From NCBI RefSeq assembly GCF_014204625.1, contig NZ_JACHLU010000005.1, positions 124,001-188,000 on the forward strand: a stretch of 64,000 bases of DNA. Direction: 5' to 3'. Under the pieces are notes generated by a model. That model was not told where the DNA came from. It ran no database searches and was given only the letters and a program-made list of their open reading frames with translations. How positions within the stretch are numbered: position 1 is the first letter of the stretch; every line of letters begins with the position of its first letter. The stretch comes from Gillisella vitis. GTDB lineage: Bacteria; Pseudomonadota; Alphaproteobacteria; Rhizobiales; Rhizobiaceae. This document shows, piece by piece, positions 9,714-17,483 of this stretch. The translations under genes and the position numbers were made by a program.

Positions 9714-10496
9714 TCAGGACATGATTAATCCGCCATCCACATTGATGGTCTGGCCCGTGATATAGGCGGCATCATCGCTGGCGAGGAAGGTCACGAGGCC
9801 TGCCACATCCTCGCCGCTGCCTGCCCGCTTCATGGGGATGCCTTCAACCCATTCTTTCATCAATTCGCCGGGGGCATAATTGCCCAGCAGCTTGCCCCAC
9901 GCCTGATCATTATAGGCCCACATATCCGTCTCGATAATGCCGGGGCAAAAGGCGTTGACGGTGATGTTGTCCGTGGCAACCTCTTTGGCAAGGCTCTGGG
10001 TGATGCCCACCACGCCCATTTTCGACGCGGCATAGTGGGGGGTGTAGATAAAGCCGTCGCGGGCTTGGCCAGAGGCCGTATTGATAATCCGCCCACCGCG
10101 CCCGTGCTTGCGCATACGTTTTATGGCTTCCTGTGCGCAGAGAAAAACGCCCTTGGTGTTGACGGCCATAACCTTGTCCCACTCGACTTCGGTCATATCC
10201 TCAATGCGGGCAATGGTGATGACGCCCGCATTTTGGATGGACACATCAACCGAGCCAAACGCAGTTTCAGCGGCATCAAACAGCGCGATGACACTGGCTT
10301 TATCGGTCACATCGCCAACAAAGCCAATGGCTTTGCCGCCCTCCGCCTTGATCTGATCGGCCACCGCATACACCTGCTCTTCATTGGAAGACAGCACGAG
10401 ATTGGCACCCTCACGGGCAAAACGCCGCGCAATCGCAGCCCCAATGCCGCGACTGCCTCCGGTGATCACCACAGTCTTGTTGTCAAAGCGGGTCAT
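9714..10496 (-). CDS. SDR-family NAD(P)-dependent oxidoreductase
   Basis: 260 aa classical short-chain dehydrogenase. The cofactor motif TGGSRGIG is at 12-19, NAG at 89-91, the catalytic serine at S142 and YAASK at Y155-K159, with the C-terminal GGLIMS tail. It is the last gene of a minus-strand operon (permease, binding protein, ATPase, SDR, SDR), so it likely oxidises or reduces the imported sugar or polyol. It lies about 140 bases after the other SDR; a repeat element sits between them. The exact polyol is unknown. Confidence 0.87.
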   Translation of the reverse strand: MTRFDNKTVVITGGSRGIGAAIARRFAREGANLVLSSNEEQVYAVADQIKAEGGKAIGFVGDVTDKASVIALFDAAETAFGSVDVSIQNAGVITIARIEDMTEVEWDKVMAVNTKGVFLCAQEAIKRMRKHGRGGRIINTASGQARDGFIYTPHYAASKMGVVGITQSLAKEVATDNITVNAFCPGIIETDMWAYNDQAWGKLLGNYAPGELMKEWVEGIPMKRAGSGEDVAGLVTFLASDDAAYITGQTINVDGGLIMS

Positions 10497-10560
10497 GGTC
10501 TTTGCTCCTCAGATGAATGGGCGTTTATCTGTTGTTTCAGCGGGGATATTGGGCTTCGCA

Positions 10561-10608
10561 CCCCCTCATCCGGCTGCCGCCACCTTCTCCCCGCTGGGGA
10601 GAAGAGAC
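10561..10608. repeat. Intergenic palindromic repeat, copy 1
   Basis: A C-rich element beginning CCCCCTCATCCGGCTGCCGC and ending in the hairpin CTTCTCCCCGCTGGGGAGAAG. Near-identical copies occur at 17279-17327 and 39301-39347, and an inverted copy at 17381-17426. Copies 1 and 4 also share the preceding GGGCTTCGCA. It lies between the two SDR genes. Confidence 0.85.
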
Positions 10609-10635
10609 ATTATCATCACACTCCGCGCACTTGAT

Positions 10636-11424
10636 TTACCAGCAGCAGAAACCGCCATCGACCAAGAGATCAACGCCCGTGACAAAGCTGGCCGCATCCG
10701 ACAGCAGAAACACCGCAGGCCCGACCATTTCATCCACATTGGCCATGCGCTGCATCGGTGTCTGTTCTTCAAAAAGCTTGGTTTGATGCACCATTTCCGC
10801 ACGCGTGTTCATCGGCGTGGCCGTATAGCCCGGCGAGATGGTGTTGACGCGAATGCCGCGCCCCACCCATTCCATCGCCATGGATTTCGACATGTGGATG
10901 ACGCCCGCCTTGGACGCATTATAATGGCATTGGCTGAGGCCCCGATTGACGATCACGCCCGACATGGAGGCAATATTCACAATCGCGCCGCGCCCATGCT
11001 TGAGCATGGCATTGGCTTCAGCCTGGCAGGAGAGGAAAATGCCCTTGAGGTTGATGTCCATCAGGGTCTGATACTGATCTTCTTCCATCTCTTCTGCCGG
11101 ATTGGCATTGGCGATGCCTGCGGCATTGACGGCCAACGAGAGCGCGCCAAGCTCGGCTTCCGTGCGGGCAACGGCGTCAATCAAGGATACCTTATGGGTG
11201 ACATCGGCAGCAATCTGGATGGATTTCCGGCCCGCCTTTGTAATGAAATCAGCCGTATTGGCCAAGCCATCATCCTGCCGGCGATCCACCAGCGCCACAT
11301 CGGCCCCGCACTGGGCAAGGCCCATGGCAATGCGCTGACCAATGCCGCTGCCTGCGCCCGTAACAAAGGCAACCTGACCGGAAAGATCGAAAAGCTTGGG
11401 CGCGTTGAGAGTGATGTCAGTCAT
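10636..11424 (-). CDS. SDR-family oxidoreductase (probable polyol/sugar dehydrogenase)
   Basis: 262 aa classical SDR: TGAGSGIG at 22-29, an acidic residue after the second strand (D47, suggesting NAD preference), NAAG at 100-103, and catalytic S153, Y168 and K172 (YNASK). It is co-directional with and upstream of the second SDR, and downstream of the CUT2 transporter ATPase. Paired SDRs in a kinase/transketolase sugar locus suggest stepwise oxidation and reduction of a polyol to a ketose. The N-terminal extension of about 12 residues before the dehydrogenase fold is normal for ribitol/threitol-type members. Confidence 0.87.
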   Translation of the reverse strand: MTDITLNAPKLFDLSGQVAFVTGAGSGIGQRIAMGLAQCGADVALVDRRQDDGLANTADFITKAGRKSIQIAADVTHKVSLIDAVARTEAELGALSLAVNAAGIANANPAEEMEEDQYQTLMDINLKGIFLSCQAEANAMLKHGRGAIVNIASMSGVIVNRGLSQCHYNASKAGVIHMSKSMAMEWVGRGIRVNTISPGYTATPMNTRAEMVHQTKLFEEQTPMQRMANVDEMVGPAVFLLSDAASFVTGVDLLVDGGFCCW

Positions 11425-11461
11425 CGCTCTTCCTTTCTCTGTTAAATCAATTCTGTTTTTT

Positions 11462-11602
11462 AGGGTCGTTGAGATTTGGGGCTGGAGGTGGCGAAAACGG
11501 TAATTTCCGAGAACCGGAGCGGAGCGTACTCAAGGTACGTGAGCACCGGATCGCAGGAAATTGCTGTTTGCAGCCGCTCCAGACCCGAATATCGACGACC
11601 CT
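11462..11602. repeat. 141-bp long palindromic intergenic element
   Basis: Bounded by AGGGTCGT (11462-11469) and ACGACCCT (11595-11602). Internal complementary pairs include CTGGAG with CTCCAG and AATTTCC with GGAAATT, around a core containing GTACTCAAGGTAC. It can fold into one long interrupted hairpin and abuts the stop codon of the CUT2 ATPase gene. It may act as a transcription attenuator or mRNA stabiliser between the transporter genes and the SDR genes; it resembles a rhizobial mosaic repeat but I cannot confirm the family. Confidence 0.6.
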
Positions 11603-13079
11603 ATTGGGTCGCCAACTCCATGACGGATACATCATTGGCTTCGCTGCGATTGAGAATGCCGGTCTGCTTGCCTTGCGCCAGCACCATGATGCGGTTGGAA
11701 ACGCCGAGGATTTCCTCAAGGTCGGAGCTGACGACAATCACCGCCACGCCGCTTTTGGCGAGGCCAACAATGATGTCATAAATCCCGGCCCGCGCCCCCA
11801 CATCAATGCCACGGGTTGGCTCATCGAGAACCACCACGCGCGGATTCCGGGTCAGCCATTTGGCAATCACCACCTTTTGCTGATTGCCGCCAGAAAGGTC
11901 CGACGCCAGTTGATCGGAGCGGCCCTTGACGCCAAAGGCTTTGATGGCCGCATCGGCAAAGCGGCGCTTCATGGCAGGCATGAGCCAGCGGCTGCCCATT
12001 TTATCCAGATTGGCGTAGATGATGTTTTCGCCAATCCGGTGGCTGACCACCAGACCTTGATCCTTGCGATCTTCCGGCACCATGACAATGCCCTTGGCAA
12101 TCGCATCCTTGGGGCTTTTCAGCGAAAGCTGCTCACCATTCAAAACAACTGTGCCAGAGCGCACTGGATCAGCCCCGGCAATGGCCCGCACCAGTTCTGT
12201 GCGGCCTGCGCCAATCAGCCCGGCAATGCCGAAAATCTCGCCTGCCTTTACCTCAAAGCTGACATCGTTGAACGCGCCCTCCACAGAGGTGAGGCCCTCC
12301 ACTTTCAACACGGTTTTGGTGGTGGGTTCTGGCACCGTTGGAAACAGCCGATCCAGTGAGCGGCCCACCATGCTTTCGACAATGGTGCGCACTGGCGTTG
12401 CGCTATCAGCAAAATCCTGCACGCGCTCGCCATCGCGCAGCACCACAATGCGATCCGTGATGCGTTTGATCTCATCCATGCGATGCGAAATGTAAATAAT
12501 ACCAACGCCCTCAGAGCGCAGCTTGCGCACCTGCTCGAACAGCGCTTCGGTTTCAGCACCGCCAAGAGCTGCCGTTGGCTCATCGAGAATGAGCAATTTG
12601 GCATTGAGCGCCAAGGCTTTGGCAATTTCGATCAATTGTTGATTGGCGGTGGAAAGACCACCAACTTTGCGAGTGGCGGGAATATGCAGATTGAGCCGCG
12701 AGAGCTGCTCCTGCGCCCGGCGCACCATCTGGGCGCGGTCCACCACGCCGTTTTTCATCGGCCAGCGACCAATGAAGACATTTTCGGCAATCGACAATTC
12801 CGGCAGCAGCTTGAGTTCCTGATGGATCAGCACCACGCCCTTATCGATGGCCTCGCGGGGAGAAGCCGGGGCATAATCCTGCCCCAGCCATGTCATGGAC
12901 CCTTCAGACGGCGCGCGCGACCCGGCAATAATCCCGGACAAGGTAGACTTGCCCGCACCATTTTCGCCCAAAAGTGCAACAACCTCGCCTGCATGGACAT
13001 CAAGGCTGACATTTTTCAGCACCTCAAGCTTGCCGTAGCGCTTGGAGATGCCCTTGAGGGAAAGAACCGGATCTGTCAT
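11601..13079 (-). CDS. CUT2-type sugar ABC transporter ATP-binding protein
   Basis: 492 aa with two ABC domains of the RbsA/AraG/XylG type. The first has Walker [10 protein letters not shown], signature GGLSTANQQLIEIA and Walker B LLILDEPTAAL; the second has the degenerate P-loop GLIGAGRTEL, SGGNQQKVVIAKW and VVVLDEPTRGID. It is the third gene of a minus-strand operon (permease, periplasmic binding protein, ATPase) and drives import of a monosaccharide or polyol. The 3' end runs directly into a long palindromic element. Confidence 0.93.
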   Translation of the reverse strand: MTDPVLSLKGISKRYGKLEVLKNVSLDVHAGEVVALLGENGAGKSTLSGIIAGSRAPSEGSMTWLGQDYAPASPREAIDKGVVLIHQELKLLPELSIAENVFIGRWPMKNGVVDRAQMVRRAQEQLSRLNLHIPATRKVGGLSTANQQLIEIAKALALNAKLLILDEPTAALGGAETEALFEQVRKLRSEGVGIIYISHRMDEIKRITDRIVVLRDGERVQDFADSATPVRTIVESMVGRSLDRLFPTVPEPTTKTVLKVEGLTSVEGAFNDVSFEVKAGEIFGIAGLIGAGRTELVRAIAGADPVRSGTVVLNGEQLSLKSPKDAIAKGIVMVPEDRKDQGLVVSHRIGENIIYANLDKMGSRWLMPAMKRRFADAAIKAFGVKGRSDQLASDLSGGNQQKVVIAKWLTRNPRVVVLDEPTRGIDVGARAGIYDIIVGLAKSGVAVIVVSSDLEEILGVSNRIMVLAQGKQTGILNRSEANDVSVMELATQ

Positions 13080-13106
13080 CGCGCACCCGCCTTCTAAATG
13101 GATTGC

Positions 13107-14036
13107 TTACGGATGGTTGGCGATAAAGCCAGCGACATTGTCCTTGGTGGTCAAGGTCGCATCCTGAAGCTGCTCGGCAGGGACTTTTTCGCCAGCAACA
13201 ATCTTCACAGCCATTTCCACAGCCAAACGGCCCATTTTCTGGGTCTGCTGAGTGGCGGTCACGTCAAACACGCCGTTTTTCAGGGCTTCGAGCGCTGCCG
13301 TATCACCATCAAAACCGCCCAGAGCGATTTTCTGCGATGGGTTGGCAACCTTGATGGCCTGTGCCGCGCCAAGTGCCAGACCGTCAGCCTGCGCGAACAC
13401 AATGTTCACGTCAGGGTGGGCCTGCAACATGTTCTGCATGATCTGGAAGCCTTCATCCTGGCTCCACAGGTTGGACCATTGCTCGGCAACAATCTTCACG
13501 CCGGGGTTGGCCTTGACGGCCTCCATGCAGCCCTTGGTGCGATCCACTTCCGGCGTGGTGCCCTTCTGGCCATGGATGATGACCATATTGCCCTTGCCGC
13601 CAGCCTGCTTGATGATGTGCTCGCACACGGCCTTGGCAGAAGAGACGGAATTGGTGGCAATGAAGGTATCGCCCGGAGCACCTTCCGCGTTGCGGTCCAC
13701 GTTGATGACGGGAACTTTGGCGGTGTGGGCAAGCTTGACAGGAACGGTCGCCGCAGCAGCACCAGCCGGGATATAGATCAACGCATCAATGTTTTGCGTC
13801 AGAAGATCCTGCACCTGATTAACCTGCGTCGGGCCATCGCCCTTGGCATCCACAGTCACCACTTCAATGCCGCGCTTTTTGGCTTCGGCCTCAACGGATT
13901 GCTTGATCTGGTTGAAGAAATTGGCCTGCAAATTGGCCACAGCCAGACCAATCTTCTTCACTTCTTTGGCCTGAGCGGCACTCAACGACAGGGCAAGGGC
14001 AGCTGCCGATGTCAGCAACAAACGGGAAAGTTTCAT
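13107..14036 (-). CDS. Sugar ABC transporter periplasmic substrate-binding protein (ribose type)
   Basis: 309 aa. A Sec signal peptide (KLSRLLLTSAAALALSLSA) with a likely cut after AQA (residue 23) precedes a type I periplasmic binding fold starting KKIGLAVANLQANFFNQI. The start at 14036 is preferred over an ATG 12 bases upstream because the GGAGG ribosome-binding site lies between them, five bases before this ATG. It delivers ligand to the CUT2 permease; the clustering with split transketolase and FGGY kinase suggests a pentose, tetrose or branched sugar/polyol. Confidence 0.9.
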   Translation of the reverse strand: MKLSRLLLTSAAALALSLSAAQAKEVKKIGLAVANLQANFFNQIKQSVEAEAKKRGIEVVTVDAKGDGPTQVNQVQDLLTQNIDALIYIPAGAAAATVPVKLAHTAKVPVINVDRNAEGAPGDTFIATNSVSSAKAVCEHIIKQAGGKGNMVIIHGQKGTTPEVDRTKGCMEAVKANPGVKIVAEQWSNLWSQDEGFQIMQNMLQAHPDVNIVFAQADGLALGAAQAIKVANPSQKIALGGFDGDTAALEALKNGVFDVTATQQTQKMGRLAVEMAVKIVAGEKVPAEQLQDATLTTKDNVAGFIANHP

Positions 14037-14157
14037 GCGTTCCTCCATAGATTAAACCTGACCATCGGTACGTCCTCCGCCCTCAGGCCCCCAAACCGCT
14101 CCAAGCATGTGGCGCGGAATTATGCAGGGACAGCCTCCGCTGCTGCCCCATCCATCG

Positions 14158-15138
14158 TTACGCCCTGCGGCGACGAAGCGTTTCAGCGCCAACGGCCAGC
14201 ACAATGACCACACCAATGATCACCTGCTGCACGAAGGGCGAAACGTTGAGAAGATTAAGACCATTGCGCAGCACACCGATAATCAGCACACCAATCAACG
14301 TGCCGCCGATGCTGCCGGAACCGCCGGACAGCGACGTGCCACCAATCACCACAGCGGCAATGGTATCCAGCTCATAGCCAAAGCCGCTGGAAGGCTGCAC
14401 CGAGTCCAGACGTGCCGCCAGCACAATGCCCGCAAGACCGGCCAGCACCGCGCAGGCCACATAAACGGCGATGGTCACGACATGCACCTTGATGCCTGCC
14501 AGACGCGCCACTTCCGGGTTACCGCCCACGGCATAGAGCATACGGCCTTCGGAGCGGAATTGCAGAAACACCCATGCAGCGGCAACCACAATCAGCATCA
14601 GAAACACCGTGGCCGTCAGCACGCCAAAATGCCGGTCAATCGCCAGCATCATGAACCAATCGGGAAAGCCGACAATCTGCTGGCCATCAGTGATCATATT
14701 GGCCACGCCACGCGCCGCCGACATCATCGCAAGCGTGGCAATAAAGGCCGGAACACGGAAAGCCGTGACCATAATGCCCACCAAAAGCCCGCTAAAGCCC
14801 GAGACAATCAGCGCCAGCACAATGGCCGCACCCATGGGCAGGCCCGCGACATTAGCCGTCCAGCCCATCACCATCATGGAAAGCGCCAGCACTGAGCCGA
14901 CCGACAGATCAATACCGCCAATGAGAATGACGAAGGTCATGCCAACCGCCATGATGCCCAAAACGGTAATTTGATCGAGAATATTCAGACCGTTGCGAAC
15001 AGACAGAAACGTGTCCGTTCCAATGCTGAGGAAGATGCAGAGCGCGATCAATCCAATCAGGGGGCCAGTCGCGCCACTCAGGCGTGACAACAGACCCATT
15101 GACGTGCGGCTGTGTTCTTTAACGTCAAGCGCAACCAT
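14158..15138 (-). CDS. CUT2-type sugar ABC transporter permease (RbsC-like)
   Basis: 326 aa polytopic membrane protein of the RbsC/XylH family, with GGIDLSVGSVLALSMM (near residues 75-90) and the EAA-like GIKVHVVTIAVYVACAVLAG region. It is the first gene of the minus-strand arm. The start at 15138 follows GGGAGAAATC. The frame remains open 39 codons upstream, but that extension has no membrane-protein character and would cover the promoter. A 15-bp operator-like sequence lies 68-82 bases upstream. Confidence 0.9.
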   Translation of the reverse strand: MVALDVKEHSRTSMGLLSRLSGATGPLIGLIALCIFLSIGTDTFLSVRNGLNILDQITVLGIMAVGMTFVILIGGIDLSVGSVLALSMMVMGWTANVAGLPMGAAIVLALIVSGFSGLLVGIMVTAFRVPAFIATLAMMSAARGVANMITDGQQIVGFPDWFMMLAIDRHFGVLTATVFLMLIVVAAAWVFLQFRSEGRMLYAVGGNPEVARLAGIKVHVVTIAVYVACAVLAGLAGIVLAARLDSVQPSSGFGYELDTIAAVVIGGTSLSGGSGSIGGTLIGVLIIGVLRNGLNLLNVSPFVQQVIIGVVIVLAVGAETLRRRRA

Positions 15139-15205
15139 GATTTCTCCCTCACCCATCACTCTTCTCTTGCATTGACACCCTGAGAGGGTGATTTCCTCCA
15201 CGCAA

Positions 15206-15220
15206 GAATAAATATGCACA
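15206..15220. promoter_or_regulatory. Operator-like site, permease side (15-bp, inverted copy)
   Basis: GAATAAATATGCACA is the exact reverse complement of the site at 15458-15472. Read in the direction of each downstream gene both are TGTGCATATTTATTC. The probable binder is the SorC-type regulator encoded at 18972-19928. Confidence 0.6.
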
Positions 15221-15422
15221 ATTGTTGTAAAATTCATTACCAAGCCAAAATCCAACTGTCAACGATGAAGTTCAGCCTGCAATGTATCGATCCGAACAGA
15301 GCCAGCAGGTGATTTGAGGTAAACCACGCATAAACAAAACGATAGCACCCAAAACCATGCAAAAAGCGAAAGCGCCAACACACGAACACATGCGACAGAG
15401 CGAGTTATTTCAGCAAACACCC

Positions 15423-15472
15423 TTGACTAACACCAGCTTTGTGCAAAAATATCTTTATGTGCATATTTATTC
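15423..15472 (+). promoter_or_regulatory. Promoter and operators of the transketolase/kinase operon
   Basis: A TTGACT -35 element lies at 15423-15428, with an AT-rich -10 candidate near 15447-15452. TGTGCA half-sites occur at 15440-15445 and 15458-15463, 18 bases apart; the second belongs to TGTGCATATTTATTC (15458-15472), which ends 12 bases before the transketolase ATG. Operators overlapping the promoter argue for repression in the absence of sugar. Confidence 0.55.
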
Positions 15473-15484
15473 AGTGAGGATTAA

Positions 15485-16297
15485 ATGCAGCCGAAAGAGC
15501 TCGAGCTTATTGCGCGACAGATCCGTCTGCGCGACCTGCAAGCGGTGTATGAGGCCGGTGCGGGTCATATTGGTGGGGAAATGTCGGTGATCGACATTCT
15601 CACCGCTCTGTATTTTCGCACACTTCGGGTCTGGCCCGATCAGCCAAAACACCCGGAGCGGGATCGCTTTGTGCTGTCCAAGGGCCATACGGCCTGTGCG
15701 CTCTATGTGGTGCTGGCCAAGCGCGGCTTTTTCCCGGAAGAGGAGGTATCCACCTTCCTCAAGCCCTATTCGCGCCTGAATGGCCACCCCAATTGCAACA
15801 AAGTTCCGGGTGTGGAGACCAACACCGGGCCGCTGGGCCACGGCCTGCCGGTGGCGGTTGGCATGGCCAAGGCGGCAAAGCTCTCGGGTGCCAGCTACCA
15901 CACCTATGTGATTACTGGCGACGGCGAAATGCAGGAAGGCTCCAACTGGGAAGCCATCATGGCGGCGGCGCAATTTGGCTTGAATAATCTCACGCTGATT
16001 ATCGACCACAACCGCTTCCAGCAGGGGGCAGCGCTTTCAGATACCAACAACATTGCGCCCTTGCGCCCCAAGCTGGAGGCTTTCGGCTGGGATGTAAGTG
16101 AAATCAACGGAAATGTGATGGCGGAAATTGTGCCCGCACTGGAGCATCGCAGCAGCAAGCCCCATTGCATTGTTGCCCATACCAACAAGGGCCACGGCAT
16201 TTCCTTCATGCAGGACACCGTGGATTGGCACCATAAAGTGCCCAACAAGCAACAATATGAAATTGCCCTGAAAGAATTGTCGGAGGCTGTCGAATGA
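15485..16297 (+). CDS. Split transketolase, N-terminal (ThDP-binding) subunit
   Basis: 270 aa. Corresponds to the first third of a full transketolase. The thiamine-diphosphate motif GDGEMQEGSN is at 145-154 and IIDHN at 172-176; HIGGEMS and KGHTA are also conserved. It starts 12 bases after an operator. The next gene, encoding the C-terminal half, overlaps by 4 bases, so the two form one heteromeric enzyme moving a two-carbon unit between sugar phosphates. In split form and next to an FGGY kinase, a specialised catabolic role is likelier than the housekeeping pentose phosphate role. Confidence 0.9.
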   Translation: MQPKELELIARQIRLRDLQAVYEAGAGHIGGEMSVIDILTALYFRTLRVWPDQPKHPERDRFVLSKGHTACALYVVLAKRGFFPEEEVSTFLKPYSRLNGHPNCNKVPGVETNTGPLGHGLPVAVGMAKAAKLSGASYHTYVITGDGEMQEGSNWEAIMAAAQFGLNNLTLIIDHNRFQQGAALSDTNNIAPLRPKLEAFGWDVSEINGNVMAEIVPALEHRSSKPHCIVAHTNKGHGISFMQDTVDWHHKVPNKQQYEIALKELSEAVE

Positions 16298-17250
16298 ACG
16301 CGCCTGTTTTATCTCCCAAATTACACGATTGCCGCGATGCGTTTGCAGAGACATTGGAGCGTTTGGCCGCAGAAAACGACACGGTTGTTGCGGTGTGCAA
16401 CGACAGTGTCGGCTCCTCCAAGCTCGGCGGTTTCAAGACAAAATTTCCAGAACGGCTGATCAATGTCGGCATTGCCGAGCAAAACATGGTGGGCGTGGGT
16501 GCGGGCCTTGCCAATGGCGGCCGCCTGCCCTTTGTCTGCGCGGCCTCGCCCTTTCTCACCGGGCGGGCACTGGAGCAGATCAAAGCTGACATTTCCTATT
16601 CCAACGCCAATGTGAAGCTGGTCGGCATTTCGTCAGGCATGGCTTACGGAGAACTGGGACCAACCCACCATTCCATTGAGGATTTCGCCTGGATGCGGGT
16701 GTTGCCCAACCTTCCCGTGATTGCTCCTTGCGACCGGATTGAAACGGCAGCAGCGATAGAATGGGCAGCAAGCTACGCTGGTCCATGCTTCCTGCGGCTA
16801 TCGCGGGTTGGCGTTCCTGATCTTTTGCCGGAAGGCCATCAATATGTACTGGGCAAGGCCAACACCTTGCGCGACGGCGCGGATGTGACGCTGATTGCAA
16901 ACGGCACCCTCACCCATCGGATGATGAAGGCTGCTGATATTCTCGCAGGCCTTGGCATTTCCGCACGGGTGCTGAATATGGCAACGGTTCGGCCCATTGA
17001 TGAGGAGGCGATTATCGCTGCTGCGAAAGAAACCGGCGCGATTGTGACGGCTGAGGAGCATTCGGTGTTTGGCGGGCTTGGCTCTGCTGTGGCCGAAGTG
17101 GTGGTGGATCATGCACCCGTGCCGATGAAGCGCCTTGGCGTTCCCGGCATTTTTGCGCCCACAGGCTCTGCGGAGTTTTTACTGGATGAGTTCGGCATGA
17201 GCCCGGCAGCCATTGCGGATGCGGCACAAGCGTTGATCCGGCGGAAGTAA
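16294..17250 (+). CDS. Split transketolase, C-terminal (pyrimidine-binding) subunit
   Basis: 318 aa. Contains the transketolase pyrimidine domain (INVGIAEQNMVGVGAGLA at about 57-74, with the catalytic glutamate in AEQN) and the C-terminal domain (VTAEEHSVFGGLGSAVAEV at about 250-268). The start overlaps the N-subunit stop (ATGA). Together with the upstream subunit it rebuilds a whole transketolase. It is followed by a 233-base gap holding two facing copies of the intergenic repeat, then the kinase gene. Confidence 0.9.
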   Translation: MNAPVLSPKLHDCRDAFAETLERLAAENDTVVAVCNDSVGSSKLGGFKTKFPERLINVGIAEQNMVGVGAGLANGGRLPFVCAASPFLTGRALEQIKADISYSNANVKLVGISSGMAYGELGPTHHSIEDFAWMRVLPNLPVIAPCDRIETAAAIEWAASYAGPCFLRLSRVGVPDLLPEGHQYVLGKANTLRDGADVTLIANGTLTHRMMKAADILAGLGISARVLNMATVRPIDEEAIIAAAKETGAIVTAEEHSVFGGLGSAVAEVVVDHAPVPMKRLGVPGIFAPTGSAEFLLDEFGMSPAAIADAAQALIRRK

Positions 17251-17278
17251 GAGTGCTTTGAGCGGCAGAGCCAGAGTA

Positions 17279-17327
17279 CCCCCTCATCCGGCTGCCGCCA
17301 CCTTCTCCCCGCTGGGGAGAAGAGACC
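17279..17327. repeat. Intergenic palindromic repeat, copy 2
   Basis: Same element as at 10561-10608 with the same orientation, ending in CTTCTCCCCGCTGGGGAGAAG. It faces an inverted copy 54 bases further on, so the two could pair into a large cruciform or RNA stem between the transketolase and kinase genes. Confidence 0.85.
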
Positions 17328-17380
17328 AAGCTGAAAGCACCGCACCTCCATTTGATGTGGAGCGAAAGGTTGCCCCAAAT

Positions 17381-17426
17381 CTCTTCTCCCCAGCGGGGAG
17401 AAGGTCCCGGCAGGGGGATGAGGGGG
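17381..17426. repeat. Intergenic palindromic repeat, copy 3 (inverted, diverged)
   Basis: Reverse-complement orientation relative to copies 1, 2 and 4: CTTCTCCCCAGCGGGGAGAAG is followed by GTCCCGGCAGGGGGATGAGG. The outer half differs from the other copies (CCCGGCAGG in place of GGCGGCAGCCGG). Confidence 0.75.
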
Positions 17427-17483
17427 CAAGCGGCATAGAAAAACGATAACCTGCTTTTTTAAAATCTCGGGAGACCCCACCCC

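Noticed and set aside
11690..14895. Long plus-strand open frames opposite the CUT2 transporter genes
   Set aside because: They are antisense shadows of high-GC coding sequence, with biased residues and no motifs.
15139..15255. 39-codon N-terminal extension of the CUT2 permease
   Set aside because: It would run through the operator region, and the start at 15138 has a proper ribosome-binding site.
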